NCBI RefSeq assembly: GCF_029836165.1
Contig: NZ_JAOEBG010000005.1
Location: 186,001 to 250,000 of the forward strand
Direction: 5' to 3'
From: Pseudomonas sp. GD04091
GTDB lineage: Bacteria > Pseudomonadota > Gammaproteobacteria > Pseudomonadales > Pseudomonadaceae
DNA length: 64,000 bases
Positions 43,868 to 51,565 of this stretch are shown here, piece after piece. Position numbers and translations under genes: made by a program. Every line of letters starts with the position of its first letter. The stretch's first letter is position 1. The notes beneath the pieces are model-generated. The model searched no databases and had not been told where the DNA came from. It saw only the letters and a program-made list of their open reading frames with translations.

Positions 43868-43888
43868 CAGGGGCCTTGCGGCCCCCTG
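43868..43888 (-). terminator. Hairpin after the second MFS gene
   Basis: CAGGGGCC and GGCCCCCTG arms around a four-base loop lie just past the MFS stop codon at 43893 on the minus strand. There is no T-run, so termination strength is uncertain. Confidence 0.45.
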
Positions 43889-43892
43889 ACTG

Positions 43893-45197
43893 TCAGTTGG
43901 CGTCCGTGCGGGGCGCCGGTTGAGTCGCCACGCCATCCATCGCGTCCAGGGTCGGGTGTTCCTGCGCCGCCTGCATCAGGTCCTCGGTCACCCGCAGCTC
44001 GGCGCCGGTGGGCGAGAAGGTCGCTGTCGGTGCGAACGGCGCGGGGTGTTCCGGCGCCGGCCGCTTGCCGCGGCGCCACAGGAAGAAGCCGACCATGGCC
44101 AGGTTGATCACCGCGAACGCCCAGAACAGCCCGACTTCGCCATAGGAGGTCATCATCGGCGAGATGGCCAGCGGCGCCATGGCCGACCCCAGCGAGTTGA
44201 TCAGCAGCAGCCCCTGGATCATCGGCACCAAGGCATCGGCCGGGGCGCGGTCGGCGGCACTGCTGACCGCCACCGGGTACAGCGCGAACACCCCGCCACC
44301 GAGCAGGAACAGCAAGGCCGGCAGCAAGGCAGTGTCCGCCGGCAGCAGCACGATCAGCACTGACAGCACGGTGCACAGGGCGGCCAGGGTGATCAGCACA
44401 TCCTGGCGGTCCTTGCGGTCGGACCAGCGCCCCACCGGGTACTGCAGCAGCATGGCGCCGAGGATCACCCAGGCCATCATGCTGCCGACCTCGCCGACAT
44501 CCAGGCCGATGCGCTGCAGGTACAACGGCAGCAGGGCGTAGATCCCGGCGATGGCGACGCCCGAGCCGAAGCAGCCGACCAGGCCGGTGGGTGCAACGCC
44601 CAGCAGTTGGCGAGGCTTGAGGGGTTCGACCTGGTCCAGCAGCGGCGATACCCGCGGCAGGATCACGATCGGCAGCACCGACAGGGTGGCGAGCATGCCG
44701 GCCAGCATGAACGGCGCGCTGTCGCCCAGGCCGGTGATTTCGCCGAGAGCGGCCTGGGCGATGACCCCGGCGCCATAGAAGGCGATCATGTACAGCGCCA
44801 GCAGGCGGCCACGGATCTTGGCGTCACCGGCCAGCAGCAGCCAGCTCTCGATGACCAGGAACACCCCCACCGCGGCCCAGCCGTTGATCAGGCGCAGCAC
44901 GGCCCACCAGGTGGTGTCGTAGAACAGCCCTTGCAGCAGGATGGTCGCGCCGATCAACGCGGCGAAGCTGCTGTAGGCGCGGATATGGCCGATGCGCAGG
45001 ATCAGCCGGTCGTTGAATACCGCGCCGAGGGTCAGGCCGATGAAATAGGCCGACGAGACGATGCCGATCGTCGTGGCCGATTCGCCGGCCGCGCCCAGGC
45101 GCAGGGTGGTCAGGGAAGACAGGAAACCATTGCCCAGGGCAATGATGAACAGGCCGAGCAGGGGTGCCAGCGCCATCGCCAGCAAACGCGGAGACAT
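43893..45197 (-). CDS. MFS transporter, YcaD-like
   Basis: The 434-residue protein has twelve membrane helices. Features include LAPLLGLFIIALGNGFLSSLTTLRLGAAGESATTIGIVSSAYFIGLTLGAVFNDRLILRIGHIRAYSSFA, the GRLLALYMIAFYGAGVIAQAALG helix, and PVGRWSDRKDRQDVLI between the halves. It resembles YcaD-type major facilitators of unknown substrate. The C-terminal tail (about 50 residues, from FLWRRGKRPAPEHP to the end) is hydrophilic. The start at 45197 has GAGG six bases upstream; earlier in-frame codons translate the promoter region. Confidence 0.83.
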   Translation of the reverse strand: MSPRLLAMALAPLLGLFIIALGNGFLSSLTTLRLGAAGESATTIGIVSSAYFIGLTLGAVFNDRLILRIGHIRAYSSFAALIGATILLQGLFYDTTWWAVLRLINGWAAVGVFLVIESWLLLAGDAKIRGRLLALYMIAFYGAGVIAQAALGEITGLGDSAPFMLAGMLATLSVLPIVILPRVSPLLDQVEPLKPRQLLGVAPTGLVGCFGSGVAIAGIYALLPLYLQRIGLDVGEVGSMMAWVILGAMLLQYPVGRWSDRKDRQDVLITLAALCTVLSVLIVLLPADTALLPALLFLLGGGVFALYPVAVSSAADRAPADALVPMIQGLLLINSLGSAMAPLAISPMMTSYGEVGLFWAFAVINLAMVGFFLWRRGKRPAPEHPAPFAPTATFSPTGAELRVTEDLMQAAQEHPTLDAMDGVATQPAPRTDAN

Positions 45198-45518
45198 ACG
45201 TACCTCAAGGTTGGAAAACGCCGATATGCGCCTTCTCGGGCGTGCGCCGCGGGATGTGCGACCTTGGCAAGATTCAACCGCTGGGCCTGTTGCGAAGGCC
45301 GGGCGGGGGGGCGGTTGAGCCTGTGGCACATGCGCGATGTGGTGAGGCACGGACGCGTTCTTTGCGGGCGGTTGCCACCGGGTAGGGCGACGGGCGAAAA
45401 GGAGGCGGAATTTTACGGCCTGTGACGGATTTGCCAAGGGGTAGCGCCCTGCGACGAGAGGCCGCAGGGCAGACGACGTGGTCGCGAGGGCCGGCGGTCA
45501 CCGGCCCTTGGCTGTCCC

Positions 45519-45728
45519 TCAGCTGGAGGGCTGGTCGGCGCTGCTGTCTGTCTGTTGGGCCGTGGTGGGGGTTCCGGCCTCGCCCTTGGCGACCTGCTCG
45601 GCCGCCTGCTGACGCTGCAGCGCCCATTGCTCGCTACGCTCCCTGAGGCGGTCGGCGCCACCCTCGGCGAAGGCGGAAGTGGCCGAGATCGCGGCCAACA
45701 GGGCCGCTGCGCATGCGATGGTCTTCAT
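45519..45728 (-). CDS. Small exported protein with charged helical region
   Basis: This 69-residue protein begins with a signal peptide (MKTIACAAALLAAISATSAFA). The mature part is a short charged helix (EGGADRLRERSEQWALQRQQAAEQVAKGE) and a Ser/Thr/Gln tail. No family was recognised. It lies 97 bases downstream of the lipoprotein gene on the same strand, but an intrinsic terminator separates the two. Coding is supported by the signal peptide and an upstream AGAGAG site. The function is unknown. Confidence 0.65.
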   Translation of the reverse strand: MKTIACAAALLAAISATSAFAEGGADRLRERSEQWALQRQQAAEQVAKGEAGTPTTAQQTDSSADQPSS

Positions 45729-45752
45729 CACTGGGTCTCTCTCATCTAACCT

Positions 45753-45776
45753 GAAAACCGGCCGCAGGGCGGCCGG
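45753..45776 (-). terminator. Intrinsic terminator of the lipoprotein gene
   Basis: On the minus strand CCGGCCGC pairs with GCGGCCGG around a three-base loop and is followed directly by TTTTC. This is the clearest rho-independent terminator in the window, 50 bases after the lipoprotein stop. Confidence 0.75.
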
Positions 45777-45825
45777 GCTGAGGCAAGGATGACGCGCGGA
45801 TATTTTCCCAGGATTAAGCGATCGC

Positions 45826-46461
45826 TCAGCGGGTGAGCAGTTGCTCGTGCGTCCAGCCTCGTTCGGTGAGCACCATGGCACGGGTTTCCTCGATCGGCTT
45901 GGCGATGCTGGCGACGGCCAGGTCCAGGCCGGCGATGCTGGCCTGCACGGTGGCGTCGCCGGTCCAGGCCGGCAGGTCGGTCACCTGGTAGCTGTAGGTG
46001 ACCTGGGCCTGTCGACGACCGCCGTGTTCCGCCGGCTCGTCGAAGCGCTTGATGGCGGTGACCTGCGCCTTGCCGAAACACAGCCCACCGGCATTGCCGC
46101 CATCCTTGGTCTTGCGGGCGTCGGCCTTGAAGTAGCCGCGCCCCTCGTCGGTCAGGTCGTAGGCGTAGTAGATATCGGTACGCGCCGGCTGCCACAGGCG
46201 CTCCGGGACCTCGGTGCGGGCGATTTCGCGCTCGCTGACCACGCCGACCTGCGCCAGGGCGTGCAAGGCCTTGTTGGTCCCTTCCACGTCGAAGTCGCGG
46301 GTGCGGGTGGGGAAGTTGCTGATCACGAAGCAGTGCGGATATTGGGTGTCGAGGTAGGCCTGTGCTGCCTGGCGCAAGTCGGTGTCGCTGGGCTGCCGGT
46401 CGTCGGAGCAGCCGAGCAGGGTCGCCAGCAGCAAGGCCGGCGGTACGAGCTTCCTGTTCAT
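45826..46461 (-). CDS. Lipoprotein of unknown function
   Basis: The 211-residue protein has a lipoprotein signal (MNRKLVPPALLLATLLGC, lipobox LLGC, then SDD). An Asp at the second position after the Cys would favour inner-membrane retention if the E. coli sorting rule applies. The mature domain shows AYLDTQYPHCFVISNFPTRTRDFDVEGTNKALHALAQVGVV, then TDEGRGYFKAD and GGLCFGKAQVTAIKRFDEPAEHGGRRQAQVTYSYQVTDLPAWTG. This looks like a compact alpha/beta domain seen in Pseudomonas lipoproteins without a named role. AGGAAG lies before the ATG. It is divergent from ppk2. Confidence 0.75.
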   Translation of the reverse strand: MNRKLVPPALLLATLLGCSDDRQPSDTDLRQAAQAYLDTQYPHCFVISNFPTRTRDFDVEGTNKALHALAQVGVVSEREIARTEVPERLWQPARTDIYYAYDLTDEGRGYFKADARKTKDGGNAGGLCFGKAQVTAIKRFDEPAEHGGRRQAQVTYSYQVTDLPAWTGDATVQASIAGLDLAVASIAKPIEETRAMVLTERGWTHEQLLTR

Positions 46462-46684
46462 CGTAAGACTTCCTTGAGTTGCCAAGTGCAGGGTCGCGCG
46501 CCGGCCGGGCTGGCGCGCGACGAGATTAGAACCCGCGAGCCAGAGCGGCTGCAATCGTGGCAAGACGACATGTCGAGGCCACCAGAGGCGATCGAAGAGC
46601 GCTGCCCGGCAAATTGGCGGGGCTCATCCATACTGCTCTGATCCGCCGCGGCGCTGCCGAGGCACACACAGGGAGGAACTGGCG

Positions 46685-47503
46685 ATGGCCAAGGCTGCTG
46701 GCAAGAAACCCAGGGGCAACGCGCTGGAAAAGCTTGGGCGCAAGCCCTATGAGGCGCAGCTCAGGCGCCTGCATGTGGAGCTGGTCAAGCTTCAGCAATG
46801 GGTGGTGGAGAAGGGCCTGAAGGTGTGCGTTGTCTTCGAGGGGCGCGATGGCGCCGGCAAGGGTGGGACCATCAAGGCCATCACCGAGCGCGTGAGCCCG
46901 CGGGTGTTTCGCGTGGTCGCGCTGCCGGCGCCCACCGAACGGGAGAAGACCCAGATGTACGCCCAGCGCTACCTCACCCACCTGCCGGCGGCGGGCGAGG
47001 TGGTGATCTTCGACCGCAGCTGGTACAACCGCGCCGGGGTCGAGCGGGTAATGGGCTTCTGTACCGACGAGCAGGCCCACAAGTTCCTGACCGTGGTGCC
47101 GATGTTCGAGCGGATGATGGTCGAGTCGGGAATCGTGCTCATCAAGTACTGGCTCGAAGTCAGCCCCGAGGAGCAGACCCGTCGTCTGCAGGACCGCATC
47201 AACGACGGCCGCAAGCTGTGGAAACTGTCGCCCATGGACGTCAAGTCCTACGGCCGCTGGGACGATTACACCCGTGCCCGCGACGACATGTTCGCGGCTT
47301 CCGACTCGTCCTGGGCGCCGTGGTTCATGGCCCACTCGGACGACAAACGCAAAGCACGGCTGAACATCATCAGCCACCTACTGCAGCAGATTCCCTACAA
47401 GGACCTCGGCGACGCGCACAAGGCCGCGCTGCCCAAGCGCGGCAAGATCGGCAAGTACAAGGCCCAGCCGTATCCGTTCAAACAGGTACCGGAGCGCTTC
47501 TGA
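46685..47503 (+). CDS. ppk2: Polyphosphate kinase 2 (PPK2)
   Basis: This 272-residue one-domain PPK2 transfers phosphate between polyphosphate and nucleotides, favouring GTP/ATP formation from polyphosphate in related Pseudomonas enzymes. Walker A is FEGRDGAGKGGTIKAITE (about residues 51-68). The Walker B / aspartate region is VVIFDRSWYNRAGVERVMGF. The lid contains INDGRKLWKLSPMDVKSYGRWDDYTRARDDMF. GGAGG precedes the ATG by about eight bases. The last 26 bases overlap the end of the convergent GNAT gene. Confidence 0.92.
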   Translation: MAKAAGKKPRGNALEKLGRKPYEAQLRRLHVELVKLQQWVVEKGLKVCVVFEGRDGAGKGGTIKAITERVSPRVFRVVALPAPTEREKTQMYAQRYLTHLPAAGEVVIFDRSWYNRAGVERVMGFCTDEQAHKFLTVVPMFERMMVESGIVLIKYWLEVSPEEQTRRLQDRINDGRKLWKLSPMDVKSYGRWDDYTRARDDMFAASDSSWAPWFMAHSDDKRKARLNIISHLLQQIPYKDLGDAHKAALPKRGKIGKYKAQPYPFKQVPERF

Positions 47504-48011
47504 CGGGATCGACGAGCAGGCGCATGGCACAGCGACCGGCCAGGCCATGGGCCTGCTCGCTGGCGATGATGGCCTGCAGGCGCTGATCCAGCTGCCGGGC
47601 GGGGAGACGTTCGAAGCCGTAGCGTTCGTAGAACGGGGCATTCCATGGCACATCGGCGAAGGTGGTCAGTGTCAGCCAGCGCAAGCCATGCCGCTGGGCG
47701 GCCTGCCTTGCCTGGTCGAGCAGGCGCCTGCCCAGGCCATGTCCCTGAGCGTCCCGGGCGACGGACAGCTCCTGGATGTGCAGGGCGGCGTCGGCGACCA
47801 GCGCACACAGGAAGCCCACAGGCCGGCCCTGACCATCCACGGCCACCCAGCTGCGGCCGGCGTCGACGAAGGCCTGGTGCGCGGCTTCGTCCATCACTTC
47901 GCTGTCGGCCAGCCAGGCAAGGTCCGGCAGTGCCCTGAAGGCCTGGGCGGCGGAGCGCTCGATGGCTGGGAGCAGCACGACATCGTCGCTGAGGGTGGGG
48001 CGGATACACAT
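47478..48011 (-). CDS. GNAT-family N-acetyltransferase
   Basis: The protein is about 177 residues. It has the acetyl-CoA binding motif A (HIQELSVARDAQGHGLGRRLLDQARQAAQRHGLRWLTLTTFADVPWNAPFYERYGFERL), including Q-G-H-G-L-G. The N-terminal IRPTLSDDVVLLPAIERSAAQAFR is the usual GNAT beginning. The acceptor substrate is not predictable. The start at 48011 (MCIRPTLSDD) fits the family length; a start 132 bases earlier would overlap the upstream Zur box. The 3' end overlaps ppk2 by 26 bases in opposite orientation. Confidence 0.82.
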   Translation of the reverse strand: MCIRPTLSDDVVLLPAIERSAAQAFRALPDLAWLADSEVMDEAAHQAFVDAGRSWVAVDGQGRPVGFLCALVADAALHIQELSVARDAQGHGLGRRLLDQARQAAQRHGLRWLTLTTFADVPWNAPFYERYGFERLPARQLDQRLQAIIASEQAHGLAGRCAMRLLVDPVRSAPVPV

Positions 48012-48127
48012 GACGGGCAGGACACCTGTGAGAGCGGGCTTGGTTCGCGCGCCGGGCTGAGGCAGCTGGCACTGTCGCGGGAAGAACGAGTGTGCCAGAA
48101 CGGTGTTCGAAGGTGTTGCATTGTTAT

Positions 48128-48145
48128 TGTTATAACGTAACATTT
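48128..48145. promoter_or_regulatory. Zur box upstream of the zinc-starvation cassette
   Basis: TGTTATA-acg-TAACATTT reproduces both half-sites of the gammaproteobacterial Zur consensus (AAATGTTA-n3-TATAACA when read on the other strand). It ends 29 bases before the GTG start of the gamma-carbonic anhydrase gene. The three genes that follow are the same kind found in Zur-controlled operons of P. aeruginosa, which supports the call. Confidence 0.8.
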
Positions 48146-48174
48146 GTGGCTTTCCTCCAGCTCAGGGCGCCACC

Positions 48175-48735
48175 GTGATCCGCAGAAACCCTTCCGGCCA
48201 CCTTCCGCAAATCGCTGAATCGGCCTACATCGACCACACCGCCATCATCTGCGGCAAGGTGATCATCCAGGACAATGTGTTCGTCGGCCCCTACGCGGTC
48301 ATCCGTGCCGACGAGGTGGACGCCAGCGGTGACATGCAGCCGATCGTCATCGGTGCCAACTCCAACATCCAGGATGGCGTGGTGATCCACTCCAAGTCCG
48401 GCGCGGCAGTGCGCATCGGCCAATACAGCTCAATCGCCCACCGCTCCATCGTCCACGGCCCGTGCGAGGTCGGTGACCGGGTGTTCATCGGGTTCAACAG
48501 CGTGCTGTTCAACTGCAAGGTCGGCGATGGCAGCGTGGTGCGGCACAACTCGGTGGTCGATGGTCGTGACCTGCCACCGCGCTTCTATGTGCCGCCCACC
48601 GAGCACATTGGCCCGCATACCGATCTGGATCGCTACCCGCCGGTCAGTGTGTCGGCGTCGGAGTTCTCCGAGGACGTGGCGCGCACCAACATCGACCTGG
48701 TCCAGGGCTACAAGGCCCTGCAGAACGAGTTCTGA
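48175..48735 (+). CDS. Gamma-carbonic anhydrase (CamH-like), zinc-starvation paralogue
   Basis: This 186-residue left-handed beta-helix protein shows hexapeptide repeats (GKVIIQDNVFVGPYAVIRADE, IGANSNIQDGVVIH, IGQYSSIAHRSIVHGPCEVGDRVFIGFNSVLFNCKVGDGSVVRHNSVV). Three metal-ligand histidines are in place: H of VVIHSKSG and the two in IAHRSIVHG. It lacks the acidic loop of Cam, so it is of the CamH type, which can use iron in place of zinc. It is first in a Zur-type operon with the dihydroorotase (two-base gap) and dksA2. The GTG at 48175 is the best available start. Confidence 0.83.
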   Translation: MIRRNPSGHLPQIAESAYIDHTAIICGKVIIQDNVFVGPYAVIRADEVDASGDMQPIVIGANSNIQDGVVIHSKSGAAVRIGQYSSIAHRSIVHGPCEVGDRVFIGFNSVLFNCKVGDGSVVRHNSVVDGRDLPPRFYVPPTEHIGPHTDLDRYPPVSVSASEFSEDVARTNIDLVQGYKALQNEF

Positions 48736-48737
48736 GC

Positions 48738-50072
48738 ATGGACACGCTACTGGTGCGCAATGCGCGGCTGGTCAATGAAGGGCGCGAATTCGAGGCTGAC
48801 CTGCTGGTGCGCCATGGTCGCATCGAGCGCATAGGCCGTATCGACAATGGCCGCGCCGCGCTGGAGATCGACGCCAAGGGGGCCTGGCTGCTGCCGGGCA
48901 TGATCGACGACCAGGTGCATTTTCGCGAGCCGGGCGCGCCGCACAAGGGCAGCATCGCCAGCGAATCGCGGGCGGCGGTGGTCGGGGGCATCACCAGTTT
49001 CATGGACATGCCCAACACCAACCCGCCCACGCTCACCCTGGCGGCGCTGGCGCAAAAGAAGCGCCTGGCGGCGGTCAACTCGCGGGCCAACTACGGCTTC
49101 CACTTCGGCGTGAGCCACGACAACCTCGACACCATCGCCGCCCTCGACCCCCGCGAGGTGGCCGGTATCAAGGTGTTCATGGGCGCCTCCACGGGCGACA
49201 TGCTGGTGGACGATCCACAGGTGCTGGAGAAACTCTTCGTCTATGCGCCGACGATCGTCCTGGCCCATTGTGAGCACACCCCGAGCATCCTCGAGAACGA
49301 GCGTCGCTGGCGCGAACACCACGGGGAGTTCATTCCCCCGGCAGCGCATCCGCTGATCCGCGATGCCGAGGCCTGCCATCGCTCCTCGAGCCTGGCCGTC
49401 GAGCTGGCACGCCGGTTTGGCACGCGCCTGCACGTGCTGCACCTGACCACCGCGCGGGAGCTGGCCTTGTTCGAACCCGGGCCGGTGACCGGCAAGCACA
49501 TCACCGCCGAAGTATGCCTGCACCACCTGCTGTTCGATGACAGCGACTACGCCAGCCTCGGCCACCTGATCAAGTGCAACCCGGCGATCAAGACCGGCAC
49601 CGATCGTGACGCGCTGCGCCAGGCGCTGGCCGGGGACCGCATCGATGTGATCGGCACCGACCATGCGCCGCACACCCTGGAGGAAAAGCGCCGGGTCTAC
49701 ACCCGCGCGCCGTCGGGCATGCCGCTGGTGCAGCACGCCCTGCCGGCGGCGCTGGAGCTTGTCAGCGAGGGCGTGCTGAGCATGGCCCAGGTGGTGAACA
49801 AGACCAGCCACGCGGTGGCCGAGCTGTTCGCCATTCGCGAGCGCGGCTTCCTGCGCGAGGGGTATTGGGCCGACTTCGCCATCGTCGAGCGCCTGGACCG
49901 GCCACGGGCGGTGGCGGACGACCCGATCCTGGCGCGCTGCGGCTGGACGCCGTTCCAGCAGCGTGGTTTCCACCATGTGGTACGCAGCACGGTGGTGTCC
50001 GGGCAATTGGCCTGGCACCGCGGACGATTGCGCGAACAGTGCCAGGGATTGCCCTTGATGTTCGACCGTTGA
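48738..50072 (+). CDS. pyrQ: Dihydroorotase (class I, PyrQ-type), zinc-starvation paralogue
   Basis: The 444-residue amidohydrolase cyclises carbamoyl aspartate to dihydroorotate in pyrimidine synthesis. Motifs are LLPGMIDDQVHFREPGAPHKG, SFMDMPNTNPPT, GIKVFMGASTGDMLVD (candidate carbamylated Lys), VLAHCEHTPS, LHVLHLTTARELA and DVIGTDHAPHTLEEKRR (catalytic Asp). The first metal motif is D-x-Q-x-H where canonical enzymes have D-x-H-x-H. It starts two bases after the carbonic anhydrase stop and is followed by dksA2. This order recalls the PA5536-PA5541 zinc-stress genes, so it is read as a backup enzyme for zinc-poor conditions. Confidence 0.85.
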   Translation: MDTLLVRNARLVNEGREFEADLLVRHGRIERIGRIDNGRAALEIDAKGAWLLPGMIDDQVHFREPGAPHKGSIASESRAAVVGGITSFMDMPNTNPPTLTLAALAQKKRLAAVNSRANYGFHFGVSHDNLDTIAALDPREVAGIKVFMGASTGDMLVDDPQVLEKLFVYAPTIVLAHCEHTPSILENERRWREHHGEFIPPAAHPLIRDAEACHRSSSLAVELARRFGTRLHVLHLTTARELALFEPGPVTGKHITAEVCLHHLLFDDSDYASLGHLIKCNPAIKTGTDRDALRQALAGDRIDVIGTDHAPHTLEEKRRVYTRAPSGMPLVQHALPAALELVSEGVLSMAQVVNKTSHAVAELFAIRERGFLREGYWADFAIVERLDRPRAVADDPILARCGWTPFQQRGFHHVVRSTVVSGQLAWHRGRLREQCQGLPLMFDR

Positions 50073-50110
50073 TCGCCCCCCTGCGCCCCCAGCCTTCCGG
50101 AGCCTTATCC

Positions 50111-50518
50111 ATGACCGAAGAACAACTCTTGCAACAACCAGCCAGCGCCTACATGAACGAGCCCCAGCGCCAGTTCTTCCGCAACCTGCTGCTGACCCAG
50201 CGCGGCGAGCTTCAAACCCGCATCGAACAGGAGTTCCGCGCCCTGCGCGAACAGGAAGTGCACAGCGACCCCGCCGACATCGGCAGCGCCGAGGAGGAGC
50301 GCCATTGGCAACTGCGCTCGCTGGAGCGGGAAAAGAAGCTGCTGGACAAGATCGACCAGGCGCTGGAGCGCCTGGCCCGCGGCGATTATGGCTGGTGCGA
50401 GGAGACCGGCGAGCCGATCGGCCTGCGCCGCCTGCTGCTGCGGCCCACCGCCACCTTGTGCGTCGAGGCCAAGGAGCGTCAGGAGCTGCGCGAGCGGCAC
50501 GTGCGCGACGATGTCTAG
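50111..50518 (+). CDS. dksA2: DksA2, zinc-independent DksA paralogue
   Basis: The protein is 135 residues. It has the DksA coiled coil (about residues 20-95, containing SDPADIGSAEEERHWQLRSLEREKKLLDKIDQALERLARGDYGWC) and a C-terminal zinc-finger-like region. Only two of four finger cysteines remain: C-E-E-T and C-V-E-A in place of C-x2-C pairs. This is the hallmark of P. aeruginosa DksA2, which works without zinc and replaces DksA when zinc is scarce. The ATG at 50111 gives a normal DksA length; the frame is open farther upstream inside pyrQ. Its stop overlaps that of mgtC (CTAG), so the two converge. Confidence 0.9.
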   Translation: MTEEQLLQQPASAYMNEPQRQFFRNLLLTQRGELQTRIEQEFRALREQEVHSDPADIGSAEEERHWQLRSLEREKKLLDKIDQALERLARGDYGWCEETGEPIGLRRLLLRPTATLCVEAKERQELRERHVRDDV

Positions 50519-51228
50519 TCGGTGCTCAGGGCCTGGGCCTGCAACTGCCAGCGCACGGCGCTGACACCTTTCTCCAGGCTCACCCGGCCGACCAGACGCT
50601 CCAGCTGGGTCGGCGCCTGCGGCGTGCCGAGCAGTTCGGCGCGTACTTCCAGGCGCGCCGGGTCGGCCAGGTCCTCGCTGTGCAGCGACTGCAGGCGCAG
50701 GCCCGGGTCGCTGAGGCTGTGCAGCATCAGGCTGCGCACCTGGATCTCGTCCTCGGCGCGGCAGACGATGCGCACCTCGTAGCGCTGCTCGACTTCGCTG
50801 GCCGGCAGCACGTCCTGGCGGTCCAGGCGCTGGGCGAGGTCGCGCAGCAGGATGTTGGCGCACAGCACCACCAGGCTGCCCAGCGACGCCTCCAGCAGCA
50901 AGCCGAGGCTGCACAGCACACCGACCGCGGCGGTGCACCAGAGGGTGGCGGCGGTGTTCAGGCCGCGCACGTTGAAACCGTCGCGCATGATCACGCCACC
51001 GCCGAGAAAACCGATGCCCGACACCACATAGGCGGCGATGCGCGAGGCGTCGGTGGGCGCCATGCCCGGCGCCGCCTGGGTCATCAGCACGAACAGGCAG
51101 GCACCGGTGCTGACCAGCGCGTTGGTGCGCAGGCCGGTCAGGCGCTGACGCAGTTGACGCTCGGCACCGATCACGGCTCCGAGCAGCAGGGCCACGCTGA
51201 CGCGCAGCAGAAAGATTTTCCAATCCAT
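50515..51228 (-). CDS. mgtC: MgtC/SapB-family membrane protein
   Basis: The 237-residue protein has four to five N-terminal membrane helices. The MgtC signature is LGAVIGAERQLRQRLTGLRTNALVSTGACLFVLMTQ, then RIAAYVVSGIGFLGGGVIMRDGFNVRGLNTAATLWCTAAVGVLCSLGL. A soluble C-terminal ACT-like domain follows (about residues 150-237, YEVRIVCRAEDEIQVRSLMLHSL). MgtC proteins support growth in low magnesium and modulate F1Fo-ATPase. GGAG lies seven bases before ATG 51228. A probable sigma-70 promoter sits about 290 bases upstream, leaving a long structured leader. Confidence 0.87.
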   Translation of the reverse strand: MDWKIFLLRVSVALLLGAVIGAERQLRQRLTGLRTNALVSTGACLFVLMTQAAPGMAPTDASRIAAYVVSGIGFLGGGVIMRDGFNVRGLNTAATLWCTAAVGVLCSLGLLLEASLGSLVVLCANILLRDLAQRLDRQDVLPASEVEQRYEVRIVCRAEDEIQVRSLMLHSLSDPGLRLQSLHSEDLADPARLEVRAELLGTPQAPTQLERLVGRVSLEKGVSAVRWQLQAQALSTD

Positions 51229-51508
51229 AGCGAACTCCGTTGCGCGGGCCACTGCCCGCACCAGCGCCGGCCGAAGGCGGCGCGATTGAAAGCGAGGAAT
51301 GCGCAGGACCACGCGCCAGGCCGGATGGCAAGGCGGGAGGAAAGGAGGAATGCTCAGCCGGGAGGGCTGGAGGAAACCACCGTCTACCGTGTGCGGCGAG
51401 ACAGTGGCAGGAACGCTGCCGGACTAGCTCGCCGTGTGGGCCTGTCGCAATCGACTGGGGCTACTGTCCAAAGCAGGGGACTCCTGTGTCTGGGGATGCT
51501 TGAGTGCG
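51229..51508 (-). promoter_or_regulatory. Long structured 5' leader of mgtC, candidate regulatory RNA
   Basis: The 51229-51565 interval has no gene. On the minus strand the leader contains a nested stem: GGCGAG (51433-51428) pairs with CTCGCC (51400-51395), and inside it GGCAG pairs with CTGCC around a five-base loop. Just 5' of this lies GGACAGTAGCCCC (51469-51457), which recalls the GGGGAGTAGC start of yybP-ykoY manganese riboswitches but is not a full match. A pyrimidine-rich segment and a further GCGCGCC/GGCGCTGG-type stem precede the ribosome site. A magnesium- or manganese-sensing leader is plausible. Confidence 0.45.
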
Positions 51509-51514
51509 CGGCGG

Positions 51515-51543
51515 ACCATACGCCTCGACCCGCGCAGGGTCAA
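51515..51543 (-). promoter_or_regulatory. Sigma-70 promoter of mgtC with overlapping palindrome
   Basis: Read on the minus strand, TTGACC (-35) and TATGGT (-10) are separated by exactly 17 bases. A perfect dyad with arms GACCC and GGGTC overlaps the -35 and spacer. A regulator bound there could block or reshape the promoter. Confidence 0.6.
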
Positions 51544-51565
51544 GGCATGAAACATGACAATTGCG

